DNA of 64,000 bases from Austropuccinia psidii (Eukaryota; Basidiomycota; Pucciniomycetes; Pucciniales; Sphaerophragmiaceae), in NCBI GenBank assembly GCA_023105745.1, contig JALGQZ010000009.1, forward strand, positions 32,575,409 through 32,639,408, read 5' to 3'. Positions 1 through 12,925 of the stretch are shown here, in pieces (positions within the stretch are counted from its first letter, which is position 1; every line of letters begins with the position of its first letter). The notes under the pieces are model-generated. The model saw only the letters and a program-made list of their open reading frames with translations. It did not search any database and was not told the DNA's origin. The position numbers and the translations under genes were made by a program.

Positions 1-267
1 GTGAGTGGATACTTGGTGGTTATATCCTTACTAATTCAATTGTTTATTCTGGGAGTTTGAAGCAGTGATTAAGGACTTATTTGGTCGGCTATCTGGCAAT
101 TTGGCTTCCTTTTCTCTTATTGCATCTCATCTTTTACTTGCTTATCACCTTAGAGAAATTTATCATTATTTTATTTTTATCTTCTTTAATCATTGGAGTA
201 TTCCAAGTGAGGTCCCTGATTACCGGGTGCCAGGCCACTCTTGTTTTCCCCAAGAGCCCCTGTGACA
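1..267 (+). repeat. 3' end of a gypsy LTR (A/B/E lineage), truncated by the window edge
   Basis: The last part reads CCAGGCCACTCTTG...AGCCCCTGTGACA. This is the same terminus as the LTR of copy E (ends 54147) and the reverse complement of the copy B LTR start (23593). The LTR is in plus orientation, yet it abuts an RT fragment coded on the minus strand at 268. The simplest reading is that a separate gypsy element or solo LTR lying mostly left of the window inserted into copy A. No intact coding sequence is seen here. Confidence 0.8.
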
Positions 268-2621
268 GAGGAACAAGATACCTGTTCTTGCTAGCAACAG
301 AAATAAGATTTTTGGTAGTAAAAACACAAGCAAGATAATTCAAAACTTCCTTCAACAGACAGGACAGGTGCTCCTATTGTTAAGAGGAGCTTGGCCTGAT
401 GAAAAATGTTTCTACATTATGTGAAATTTAGGCCCTGAGTGTCTCTGACGCTTGAATCAATAAATAATAGATAGCCCCTTCAGCTTAATATGAGGCCTGA
501 TGTGGAGGAAGTTTATCTTCTTTAACCTTGGAGAATACATCCAAATATTGGTGATAAGCAGGAAAGACTACATTAAGCACAGATTCAAGTTCCTCCATAT
601 CTTCCTCCTCATCACACTGCACCACTACGGATGAATGAAAGGATGGAGGAGGAAGGTACATATGATCTTTAAAGAAATAGATTCAAGATATAGAAACATC
701 CTATCCAACATCTTTTATATCTTCAATGACTTAATCTCTTGATTTTAGGTAATGAATGAGAGGATAATATTGGAGGGAAACGGACAGAAGAAGGAAGGGA
801 AGGTGTCTTAAGTTCACAAAACAGATAAGCACTTTTGACAGAAGTGGAAAAGAAATTACTAATAGAAGGTGTAATACCATCAGAGTCCTTATGACCAGTG
901 GAATATTTGATCAATCCATGTTTCAAATAAATCATAGGAATAAAATAATAGAGGAAATCATAGGCCAATATGAGATATTTTGCCATGCGGTAATATATTA
1001 TAAAGAATTCCCATTCAAGGCTTGGTAAAGAAGGGAAATTAATAGCTCACTTGCTATAATGGGTTATGAAAAAAAGGAGGTGGATTCATTTTAATCCAAA
1101 ATTAAAATATTAATCTTGTCACAAAGCTCTGACATATTCAATGATAACTTGAAAGAAATATTCTTTGAAAAAAAGAGTTTGTAGCACCATAATCAATGAG
1201 AATACTATAAAGAATATCAGAGAGAGAAGAAAAAAGAGAAGCTTTTAATATCTCTGAATACCAGTATTCAGAGTTCAAAAATATTCTGTTAAAGTAAGTA
1301 ATTGAGAGCCATTGACCACAAAATGATCCCTACCAAAGGTATTCCCTGCTTGCCATGGAAACCTCTTGATTACCAAGTCCCATTTTGAGACCTTTTGAAG
1401 TAATTTTAAATAGGATTCCTGCCACAAAATTAAGATCATAAGCCTTCTTTAATCCTTTTCTCCTTTTAAGAACAAATTAATTTGCTGTCCTAATTGAGGA
1501 GAGCAGAATTAGATTTCTCCTTTGAAATTTGAAAATTCTTCCCCTTCTTGTTCTTCTGGAAAGGCTTCTTGAAATATTTATTTTGAGGAGTTCTGAGGGA
1601 ATTGGAGCCAGAGCCTGGAGGCTTCTTTTCTTGATGACCACCCCTTTCCTTCTACTGCTCATGGTACCTACTATCTAGCTCAAAGGTGATATTCACCAGT
1701 TCTTGAAGGATATCAAAATTTCCAGGGTAATAAGTCAATGGGTACAACAGCCTTTATGAAAAGCCTCCTCTATAAGAATGCATAAAGGAGCTTTCTCTAA
1801 AATTCCCAAATATTGAAATTAAGCTTCTGAGATCCACTATGTACAAGAAAACATGACCACTTTTTCTTCATATTCAGATTGTCTGAATCTTGTTTGGAAT
1901 TCCTTACTTTATTGGGATTAAAAAACAGAGTGAATGAATTGGTTTCAATGAGTTTCAGTTATTGAGAATTTAGGAAGGGTCTTTATTATATGAATCTGAG
2001 AGATAAGGTTAAGTCCATTTTCCAGCTCATCCAGTGAGACAGAAAATTCATTAAAGAACCTTCTTCCTGTCATAGAAGCAGATTTATGAATTATTATGGA
2101 ATATTGATTGACACAATAAGATAAATATCTTCAGTTTATGAACTTGATTGACATAAAAAAAATTAGGTTCCTTCATATATTTAGTCTTGAAATCTGGGAC
2201 TTTGGAAGTGTCCCTTGGTTAGACTGCTTTAGTAATTTACTTCATAGTATTGAGAAGACTTGGTTCAGCTTGAGAGACAAGAGTTTTATTAGAAAGGGCT
2301 ACATTGCAAGTTTCAAGAGAATATTCCAAGGAATCTGCCATCAGTCTCATTAAAATGTTCCTCTTGCATAGAATACCCCCTTTCCTTGTGAAATGCCAGG
2401 GAATCCACTCAAAAATCCAGAGAAGGACCTTGATATTATTGATTTCATATCTCCTCTGCTTGTGGTTTCTACTCCCTCAATTAATAGCCCTCTGAGCAAG
2501 CTTGAACTACTTTGAGGAACTGATGGGATGTGGTCAAGAGGGAACCTAGTCTTAGGGGTCAGAAAAGCTTCATTTCTTTGAGATATTGTATTATTGGCTG
2601 GGGGCTATTCTGAAAAAGCAT
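268..2621 (-). pseudogene. Decayed gypsy gag-protease-RT (copy A)
   Basis: Read on the minus strand, this matches copy B base by base over long stretches. 2621 is the equivalent of the gag ATG (MxxQNSPx). Gag runs to about 1340, the protease start lies near 1310, and the RT region ends abruptly at 268 where an unrelated-orientation LTR begins. At 268-470 the sequence parallels copy B 28825-29030, the RT N-terminal block. Stops and indels are everywhere and no frame stays open beyond about 90 codons. The frameshift heptamer kept in copies B and E has drifted (GGGAATA). RT palm, RNase H, integrase and chromodomain are absent from the window and would lie left of it if the break is an insertion. 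It is clearly older than copy B. Confidence 0.8.
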
Positions 2622-3342
2622 TGTTTGACGTAGTTTAAAGAGACCTTGATGATACACAAGTAGAAAATTTAAATTCTTGACAAAGTCAAATCAAAATTAA
2701 ACCTTGAGAAATTAATCAATAATCTTGAGATGAAATGAATATGATAAGATTCTTGAGGAGTGAAAATTACAGGGTCAAATTCTTCCAAAAAATCGATTTT
2801 TAGAGAAATTTCAAATCAATTTTTCAATAAAGAAATAATTAATCAATCAATTCCAATCAGTTGGTACGGAATTAAATCAGTAAATCAAATATTGAGGTAT
2901 TTAAAATCAGTTTAGCTTAAGGAATTAAAATTAAAATAAATCAACCACATTAAATGGAATAAATTTCATTCAATTTATTTTGAGGGATTCAAAAAAAAAT
3001 CAATGAATAAGATAAAATCTTGAAGATCAAGTCAAATCGGCTTGAAAAATTAAATCCCAAAATAATAATCAAGTTAATCAAATCTTCCAAAATGACTTGA
3101 ATTCAATGAAAGAAGGAAAAATCAAGACTTGATTAGTATTTTAAAATTAGAGTGAAATGGTCATCAAGGATTGAGAAATGAGAAAGAAGTTCATTTTAGA
3201 TGAATGAGATGAAAATTGATGAGAGAATCATAAATTTCAAAATCATGAAGCTTGATATAAAAGTAATAATTTATAAATGTGAAAATGTTTGATGTAAATG
3301 GAATGAACCAAGAAAGAAGCAATTATGAAATGATTAATACAA
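2622..3342 (-). other. 5' leader of gypsy copy A
   Basis: This is an untranslated leader between the copy A 5' LTR and gag. It is AT-rich with many degenerate units of the type CTTGAGG/AATCAA (sense: TTGATT...TTCAAG). The same texture is seen in the leaders of copy B (31262-32052) and copy E (54148-54900). No gene is seen. Confidence 0.6.
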
Positions 3343-4703
3343 TGTCACGCGGGCTAAGTGAAGAGGACCTGGCACTCACTTGCAGAGGGCTCAGAAGATA
3401 TGAGAAGGAAACTTAAGTAGTGTAAATAAAATTGTATTTCTGATGAAGAATAAATAAAAAACAATCAATAAGAAATAAGCAGTATCAAATAAAGGAGCCA
3501 ACGAAATAAAGTTCAAGTCACCAGCTTCAACCTATCAGAAGGAAGCAGAGGGGTTAATAAGGATATAGCTACCATACCTCTACTGAACAGGTGAGTAAAA
3601 AATTCAAAGATTAATTTACTATTGATGAATAAGATATTGAAACAAGTAAGAGTTAGTATTTATTAAGAATAAATTCAAGATATTAATTAACTTGGGAAAA
3701 GTCCCCAGAGGGAGGAAGAGGGGTTTTGTGCGCCTGTCAGCCTGTGACTCAAAACCAGAGCACAAGCATGATAGCCAAATACCACAAATCAATGTTAAAT
3801 CCAAGACACCACCACAAAATGGAGCTGAGCTAAATAAGCTCCAAAAGAATAAAAAGAAAGAGAAAGCCCACCACTTTCCAAATACACAAGTCCCACCATC
3901 ATAGGACAAGGAATAACAAAGTTATTCCTGCTCAAAGTTGTTGCTGAGCATAAACCTTATTTTTCACCTCTCATCTGAAATTCAGAGGAAGAAGCTTAAA
4001 CCCATCAAATGGGTATTCAACTTGAGGCTCTAAGTCAGGCCAATCCAATGGTACTATCCAAATTGAGTTATCACCAGAACTATAGGAGTTATGGCCATAA
4101 TAAACTCAAATAAGGGTGAACAAAATATTCACCTCTCATCTAGCTTATACAGTTTAGTGTGGGATACCCAAAGTTGGGTCTTTTTGTAAAAAAAACAATC
4201 AGGGATATCTGATTGTGCAATCTATTTCCCCATATCTCATCTAGAACAAACATTATGGGGCAAACAATCTCCATACATATTTTAAGAAGATTATACATAT
4301 GTACAAACAATTTTTTACATGGCTTAACTTGCCCATATTTAATGATAGCCATGTCAAATGAGGTATCATTGTGTAGAGAGCATCCAGGGGTACAAAATGA
4401 ACCAACTTTGAGCTTGATATCTCAAAAGCGTAGAATGTCATGGCAGGCTTAAGGTCAAGATCCCAAAGTTAGACCAATGGAGCCTTACTGTGGGATAATC
4501 TTCCATAAATATGATTATGAGGTGTAAAAAAGACAAAAAATGTTCTTTACACCTCAATAAGTCATAGTTTGGTCAATACTGGGGTCCTGTACAGGTTCTG
4601 TACAGCATTATACGCATAATACACATCAGAAGAGGGCTATGTGGTCCCCAAATGAAAATTTTCACCCTGTACAAGGGAAGACTGCCCAGATGTGGTTTGA
4701 AAA
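3343..4703 (-). repeat. 5' LTR of gypsy copy A, diverged and interrupted
   Basis: It starts TGTCAC...GGCTAAGTGAAGAGGACCTGGCACTCACTT like the copy B LTR. It continues through the block with GGGAAAAGTCCCC (about 3690) to a CCTGTACAGGTTCTGTACAG block near 4590, which matches the B LTR near 24080-24110. It is longer than the 761-bp B LTR, so it holds insertions. It is broken at 4703 by the TGTAAGG-type LTR, and weak similarity may resume after 9302. Confidence 0.65.
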
Positions 4704-6863
4704 TGTAAGGTTTGTCTATGAAACTCTTGATAATAGTAACAATAACAAGAGTACTATGACCTTCCTGAGTAGAAAAATATAATATAATAAAATCTTATGA
4801 CCACAAATTTAAATATAATTATTAAAAAGAATTATATTGAAAATAGATTTAATTATTACTATGTAAAATAATAATAAAAAGATATAATAAATTATAATTA
4901 TTCTATTATTGTTATAGTCACTGGTAATTATAACAATAAGAAGTGTAAAGCTCTTAATGAGACAATTACACGTGGAAAATATATATATTTAACCACTTAT
5001 AAATAATATGTGAGTATTATTTATAAAAGAATTAAAACACACACTATGCAGAAATAATTCTTATAGAAACATTCTATGTAAAAAAACTAATAATAGATCA
5101 AAAAAATATAGAATTTTTGAGAAAACATACTTAGAATTTTTACTTAATACAACAAGTCAAACAGAAACAGTTATTCTATTAAATAATAATTATAAGTTAA
5201 AAACACGCCAAAAATCAATACTTTTAAAGATAAAACAAATTTTCATAATAAAAATTATTATTAAAGAGTTTTTGAGAGGAATTTGTGGATTTTGAAAGAT
5301 ATTTTAAAGACAATAATTTTATAAAATAAAATATATTATAGGTGATTACAACAATAATCTAATTTCTATGATTTCAATTCTTTAATTTAAGATTTATAAA
5401 GAATAAAATGCTTAAGATATACTTCAATAATAAGATTTTATATAGAATGAAACTTTACCTGTTTAAATGTCTAATATGATTGGATTGATAATTGATGATA
5501 GACAAAAACAGTGATGAAAAGACTCTTTTCATGTCTACAGAGAAGCTCTCATGATTCATAATATATATAGAGGGCGTTCTCAGGTCAAAACTGAAAAACC
5601 ATGCTTACAAATAAGGTTCTTAACTTAAGGTAGCTTATTTTTAATTCCAATTTAAAGTTACCAGGGTTATTCTTAACTCCAAGTAACTTTAATCCTCATC
5701 TAAGTTAATTATTTTAAGCTTTAATATAAAATAAGTTTATTTATATTAAGGTTCATCACATGAACATTTTAAAAATAGAGTTTCAAGCATAAATCTGTTT
5801 GACTCAATTTTTAAGTAATTTTTAAAGAAATCTTAATTTTCTTTAGGTATAATTAAAAGAGTCAATTTCCCCACTGATTACCCAGGTAATATGTTTAGAA
5901 AAGGTACTTCAAATTGAATTTATATATATATAATATTTAATTGTAAGCTGTGTGAAAGATTCAAGAAAATCTATTAAGAATTGGATTTTGAATGAATTTT
6001 TGAAGTTATTGCTATTTTTCCATGTAAAATAGCAATACACACTAAAACTTAACTTTTGATAAGGTCTTAATGGTTGTAACCTTAAATTTTTAAGGTTATT
6101 TAAGCTTTGAAAGGTCTCAAAACTTTAATTTCAACCCTGCATATTGGGATTTACCCTTTGGCAGCTTGAAATTCCTGTCCGCATTGGGTTAAAACCAGTT
6201 TAAACTTTAAGGTTGGATCAAAGTCTAATCTTAAAGTTTAAATAAGGTTGAAAATCCTCCAATACAGGTGGACAACCTTGATTGAATCTTTGCAGATCCA
6301 AAAAGTTGGGTACCCCATCTTTGTTTCGTCTTTTTCCTTTGTCCCACCTTTTTGTGTGGATTTTGCCCTTTTATTTATTTAAAGCCATACTTTGGCCTTA
6401 AACCCTTTTAAATTGAGCTCACACAGAATTTACATTCTGTATGGCAAATCCTTAGCCAATTCAGTAAATATACACAACACCTCAATTTTAACTAAAAGTT
6501 TGGTCAGTTTGCATAAACCTTATGCAACTTTAAATTTAAGCTTATTCAAGCTTAAATTTAACAATTTTTAAAAAAAATGTTTAAAAAGTTACATTAGTAC
6601 TGTGAGATTCATAAATCTTCCAATAACATAAGAAATAAGCCTTTTTGGGTATAACACCCTATAGGTGTACCCTAGGTCATTTTTGGTGTAGAATCCAAAA
6701 ATTACATAATATTTATAACTTTGTTTATCCAAATAAATTTATACTTATTTTTTATTATTTTTTATTTTAAATTCAATTTAAAAGTCTGTTGAAGACTAAA
6801 TCAACTGTATATGAAGTCATTTGTGGCCTTATGGGTATGTTATACATACCTCACATGCTCACA
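4704..6863 (-). repeat. LTR of the C/D lineage (subfamily G), probable solo LTR
   Basis: On the plus strand it runs from TGTAAGG (4704) to GCTCACA (6863), which is the reverse of element sense (copy C codes on the minus strand with the same LTR polarity). Flanks are GAAAA (4699-4703) and CAAAA (6864-6868), a 4/5 match to a target-site duplication. Near its end is a perfect hairpin GGTATGT...ACATACC (6834-6850). No coding content is convincing. It forms an inverted pair with 7333-9302. Confidence 0.8.
6834..6850. repeat. LTR-terminal hairpin, GGTATGT/ACATACC
   Basis: A 7-bp stem with a 3-base loop lies 13 bases from the LTR terminus. The same place in every C/D-lineage LTR of the window holds an inverted repeat of differing sequence (see findings). 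Confidence 0.6.
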
Positions 6864-7332
6864 CAAAACCACATTTGAGCCCAATACAGGCCTTTTGAAA
6901 ACCACAAGCCAGTCCTTTGAAGTGAAAAGTCTTCACTGCCTCTATGTGGAAAGGTCTAGAAGCCTTTTTCACCCCAGTTTAGGATAAAAAGGGGCCTTTT
7001 CTCCACCAGAAAAGGTTTCCTCATCCTGATCTTGAGTTACTACGTAGTAAAACTGTCAAAAACAGCTATACTCTTGGAAAATAATCAGGTTATACTTTGA
7101 ATTTTAGTATTGTAGCTCTTATCATAGTAACCCAACTGGTAAGACTGCACCCAGGGCTTCCTACAGTGCTCACCACCACTATTTTATAACAGTAAAGCCC
7201 TTATTACTCTATCTTAAAGCTTTCATTATATATAATCCAACCACTTTTAATTCATGTTACCATTTCAAAGTCATAGTTAAAGCTGTAAATAGCCATATTA
7301 CATCTTCATCATATACTTGGCCTGACAGAGCC
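6864..7332. other. 469-bp spacer between two inverted LTRs
   Basis: This non-coding segment separates the LTRs at 4704-6863 and 7333-9302. It lies on the upstream (PPT) side of both LTRs, but I see no polypurine tract at either edge. No ORF or known repeat is recognised. Confidence 0.5.
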
Positions 7333-9302
7333 TGTGAGGTATGTATGACATACCCATAAGGCCCCAAAGAACTTTTTATGCATTTGAGTTAATAGTAAAC
7401 TAAATTTTCAGATAAATTTAAAACAAGAAATAATAGAAAATAAGTATAACTCTATTTTTGATAACCAAAGATTCAAATATTATGCCATTTTTGGATTCTA
7501 CACCCAAAATAACTTAGGGTAGACCCATAGGAAGTTACACCCAAAATTGGCTATTTCTAGTGTTATTTCAAGGTTTAACAATTTCAAAGTACAATTACAA
7601 AATTTAACAATTTTCACTAAAGGTTTTCAGTTGTTAAATTTAATCTTAATTGTAACTTTGCATAAGGTTTATCCAAACTTACAAAAACTCAGTCAAAATA
7701 AGGTGTTGTGTATATTTACTGAATTGGCTAAGGATTTTCCATACAGGCTGTAAATCATGAATGAGATCAGCTTCAATTGGATTAAGTCAATTTTATGGCT
7801 TTAAGAAAATAAAAGGGCAAAATTCATGCGAAAAGGTGACACAAAGGAAAAAAGGCAAAAAGAGCCATGGTACCCAACTTTTAGGATCTGAAAGAACTAA
7901 AATAAGGTTGTCCTCATTTCATGAAGTACTTCAAACCTTATTTAAACTTTAAGATTAGAATTGAATTGAACATTCGAGTTTAATCTGGTATATTCCTCTT
8001 TTGGACAGGAATTACAAGCTTCCACAGGGTGAATACCTATATTCAGGATTGTGATCAAGGTTTTATGAGCTTTCAAATATTAAAACAAAACTAAAAAGCA
8101 ATTACACCTCAGAAAAAGTTAAGCTTTAGTGTTTATTGCTATTTTTAGATGGAAAAAATAGCAATAGATTCAAAAATTCATATAAAATCCAATCCTAAAT
8201 TTATTTACTTTATATTTGTGCACAGCTTAGAAATTAATTTTATTTGTGTATAAATGTAACTTTGATGTATATTTTCTTCACAAGATACTTTGGTATATAG
8301 CCTTGAAAATACTTCTTTTGATTCTTCTTAAAGAAAATCAATTTTCTTTAAATATTAATCAAAAACATTATTTAAAGAATTTTTGCTTGAAGTTTATTTT
8401 TCAAGTTTTTAATGTGATAAATTTTGATATAAGTATATGAGATTTATATTGAACCTTAAAATAATAAACTTAAATGTGGATTAATGCTACTTGGAGTTAA
8501 GAGTAACACTGGAATCTTGCATTGGAAATAAAAAAGATACCTTACCTTAAGAGCCTTATTTTTAAGCTTGGTTTTCAGTTTTGATCTTAGCACAATGTCT
8601 ATATCTATTATAAATTACTAGAGATGTTCTAAAGGCATAAAAGAACCTTTTTCCTCACTGTTTTTGTCCATAATAATCATTCAAAAAATAAAATTAGACA
8701 TTTAAAAAGGTAAAGATTCATTACTTATAAAAAATTATTATTAAAAGTAATTATGAAGTTATTCTATTCTTTATAAATCATTGATAAAGAATTGAAATAA
8801 GATTATTCAGCTTATATTCTTGTAATAATCAAGAAATTATTTTATGTGATAGAATTTTTGTTTTAATATCTTTTAAAATCAGCCAATTCCTCTGGGAACT
8901 CTTAAAAATTATTTTATACTATAGTTTTTTGTTTGACTTATTTTATTAAATAGCTATTATAAGAATTACCTCTGAACAGTGTTTTTTATGATTTCTTCAA
9001 TAAATAATATCCTTATTACTTATAAGTGGCGAAATATTATCATTTTACACATATAATTATCTCATTGAAAGCCTTTATATTTCTTATTATTGTAGCTTTC
9101 AGTGACTATAATAATAATAGAGTAATTTTCAATTATTACAATTATCAAGCATTTTATTATTATTAAATTATTTAACAATGATTAATTATTCTTTTATCTA
9201 TATATAACTAGTTCAATGATTATATTATATTTTCTACTGAGGACACTCATAGTACTCTTGATTTTTATTAATTTTATCAATAGTATCATGAAAAACTTTA
9301 CA
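7333..9302 (+). repeat. LTR of the C/D lineage (subfamily G), inverted relative to 4704-6863
   Basis: It starts TGTGAGG and ends CTTTACA, the reverse complement of the 4704 type. Internal blocks such as the GGGCAAA/AAGGGCAAAAT and GGTACCCAACTTTT region (7815-7890) mirror 6300-6390. The hairpin GGTATGT...ACATACC is at 7338-7354. Flanks GAGCC and GGTTG do not match, so no target-site duplication is evident. Confidence 0.75.
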
Positions 9303-12300
9303 GGTTGGTATATTTGAGAGTCCACCAGAACAGGTACTAAAATTGGATTTCTTGAGAAGATTCAGTAATTTGTATAAGACAGGCCCCTTATGAATATACA
9401 GAATTTGTACAGGAGGTGTGTTAAAGATGGGTAATCTTAAAGTTCCAGATTTGTGTATCCAAAATATATGCGGTTAATACAGGATGTACTAGTAATGAAA
9501 AACTAAATTTGTCAATCCAAACTGTATGGGTTTTTAGAAAGAAAATTGCTAAAACTGTGTGCTCATAAACAGAAGTGGAATGCTGGTTTGGTGAGTTTGA
9601 GTGGGGAAAAGGTCAGGCAGGTGAATAGGTAAAAAAAGCTTCTCAAACATCCCACTAATACAGTAAGTGTTTCAGTAATCTACAAAGAAATAAACTCCTG
9701 TACCCCCAATGATGATATTAGATATAACTTGGAATAAGAAACCATATTAATCCTATTCTTTTTTTGTGTTTTTTCAAAAGACATTTTTGACAGATTTAAG
9801 GATTGATTTAATGTACTTAATAAGTGCTATGATTTTTTGACTTACTATAGGAATATCACTGATATGTTCCTTAAGTCTTTTTCAGTTGAAGATTTTCCAG
9901 CTACTTTTATTTTTTAATGGGCTATTTCTTCCATAATTTTGATAAAAAACAGAAATTTAATTTTAGAAACAATGTAATAATCTCAATCTAAATCAAGAAT
10001 AAAATCAAAATAATTTGTTTTTCTTCACTTCAAATCTGTAAGTATATTTAAACAAAAATAATAAAATTTTCATGTCGGAGAAAAAAAGTAGGAATTAGTA
10101 AGATTTATATAATCTTCAATAAATAAAATTTCATGTTTAATTACTTCAAAAAATGTCACAATGAGTTTTGATTAATACAGACTTTTTATAGCCAATCTTT
10201 TACCAAATAAAAACTCCAAAATCTTTCATTCTATTTATTAACAAGATCATAGTGAATAACCTTAACTCTCTTTAATTATTCTAAAAGAATACTTGACAAG
10301 ATAAAAAATACCTATACCATGAGTTGTTTTTCTAATGTTTTTTTGATCAATATATGAGGATTCAATTTTATATGAAGAAATATTTTTTCAGACTCTAAAA
10401 TAAGCTTAATAGCTATACATTGTTCCAAAGTAGTATCAGAGGAATATCCAATAATATTTATAGCTATTATGTGGTATTTTCTCCACAAAAAAAGAGTAAT
10501 TTTTGGTTTATTTTAAGTATCAAGGCTGATATCAATAAGATGATTGTTATGTCGTATACTTTAATTCTACTTATTCCCCTTTCAGTGATTAGAGAAGTTT
10601 TGTTATGTATAATGTGGCTTACTACTTGGTCTTAATACAAGTAAAACAAGAAGTCTCTGTTGGTATTTTTTCTTAACATACTTATGAATACAGCTCCTAC
10701 CCAAGCTACTTTTCATATTTGATGGTATATTGAAGACTTTGAATTCATTTATTGGAAATGTTTCAAATAATTTAATGATGAAAGTACTATTCAATAACAT
10801 CAAAATAAGTCATTTTATCATCAAATCAGGAAAAGATTTCATTGTATTTCCTATATAACTGAATCTATACTACATATGTATCCTGAAAAATCATTTTTCA
10901 ATTCACTTTGAAAAAGAAATATATAAACTGGTAATACCATCCAAAGGTTTTTCAGTATCTAACTAAAGAAAATAAATAATATAAGCTATAAAAATACTTC
11001 AATTCCAACTTGAAAGTTATTCTAAAATTCTTACGAAGTTTTTGGCAGGTTATTACAGATTATTTTACATTTTTGGAATAATTTTGGAATATTATAGATA
11101 AAAAAGTTTATCTGTTTATATTCATATTTTTAATATAATCATACAGCTATGATAGCGCTTTAATTAATAAAAAAAGGAGATCATGATCATAATTCACCAT
11201 GACCAAAGTGGATACACCTGACAGCTGGCTGTGCATTTTCAAATGAAACAGGAAATGGATTGAATACAGGTTGTAATACACAAAATGATTTAAATCAGAA
11301 AACAGCAGCTTTGGAAGAAATTAAAGCCACATATGCCAACCATGCACTTTCCATTGAATTGGCTCAATATAAGTGTTTGGTCAAAATTCTCAAATCTTCA
11401 TCCCTAAATTGGAAAAGAAAGTTTCCATTGTGATGTTTTTTGGTTTCTATATTACATATTATTTACTAAAAGTAATCAGAGTTTTGCACTTGGGCTGAAG
11501 CTGATAGATAACTAATTCATCCCACTTATGAGAAAATCATTAGTCAATTATATGAAGATTGAAGCTTTATCTTTTGGAGTAAAATTGACTTGAAGAAGAG
11601 ATATTTAAAATAAATCCAACATAAATCTGTTATTAAAGCCATACATCCTAAAATTATGTTTTGAGCCTGAAGTTATGTCTCTCCCGTATTACCTCTCATT
11701 AGAAAAAAACTTCATTTGAAAATCATAGATAAATAATTTATTCCCTGCTTTGGAAATATCACATTTAAAACATATCATTGAAAGATAATGTATTTTGGAT
11801 AGATATTTCCATAAATTTAATCTAAGAAATTCTCATGAATAGCTTTGATAGCTTTTAGAGCATATATTCAAAGCTGAAAAACAGATTTTTGCGTTCATTT
11901 CTAAAGTAAGGGGTTCCATTTCCATATAATCTCAAGCTATAGAGCTACAGGCCTCTGGAGCTTTGAGAGTCTGACTATTTCTGCCTCTTAGAATAGCTTT
12001 GATTTTTGAAAACAAAGCAGATGTTTCTTTCTGAGATTTTCCAAACATGCAGAGGATTTCTCTCAACGCAGCCATTCATATGAATCTTTTTGATAATTCT
12101 TTCCTGTTGAAATAAATTAAGAGTTTAATTTATTGTATTTTTGTGAAAAAATCAATGATCACATGTGCCAAAAGATCTTTGATTTAATTATCATTATTTT
12201 TTGAGGATCAAATTTGAACAAAATGAGGGTGAGAAAACTGATAAATAGGTATTCCTTAGCTCTTTTAGCTAAAACTTGAATATTATTTATAAACCCATTT

Positions 12301-12925
12301 CAATATCTCATGTGAAATTCAAGGAAACCTGATTTTAATTTCCCCATAGGCTCAATATGATAATTTTTGAAGCTATCTTATTGGCTAAATATTATTCATT
12401 GAGGTTATTGGGTGCATAATTACTCCCTCAATAGTTTTCTTTCATATTATATGATGTTGTTTCTAATTTTTGTATTAAGTGTTATAGTTAAAGATGAGGA
12501 TTAATTGAAATCCACATATGTGATTTAGCCAAAAAACTGAATGACCTTATGATTTATTTGGGAATTATACCTAAACAATCATAATATTAGTTTAGAAATA
12601 TGACAGAATGAAGAAAATAATATAAATACAAGGAATTATAAAAATAATTTGGTAGTTTTTCTGTCAGAAGTCTTCTTGAAAAGAGCACGGAATAAATGTA
12701 TCTGTACTGAAAGTTTTAAGCAGTGTGAAGTTTTGCATAATTTCGGAAAAAACTTCCAAACCCTTAATTTTCAATAAATACTAAAATTCATCTTATTTAT
12801 ATTAAGAGAAGTGAGTTTCATAACTTATTTCAAAGATATAAGTGGCTTGAGTATATCATTTCATTATATATTTTTCTCAGAATTCATTTTTCATAGGAAT
12901 TCATTTTTTTGTAAATCTGGAAGGT
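9303..12925. other. Decayed AT-rich sequence, no gene recognised
   Basis: The first 350 bases hold GTACAGG-type words like those in the copy A/B LTR and may be the remainder of the copy A LTR. Beyond that I checked both strands and found only short open stretches with no recognisable motif. A minus-strand stretch around 11830-12080 is open for a few dozen codons but resembles nothing I know. Confidence 0.5.

Noticed and set aside
4704..9302. A DNA transposon with 2-kb terminal inverted repeats
   Set aside because: Both arms are LTRs of a family seen singly elsewhere in the window, and no transposase lies between them.
10420..12650. Decayed copia-type RT or gag
   Set aside because: A few stretches are open for 30-60 codons on minus, but I could not place YVDD, integrase or zinc-knuckle motifs in order.
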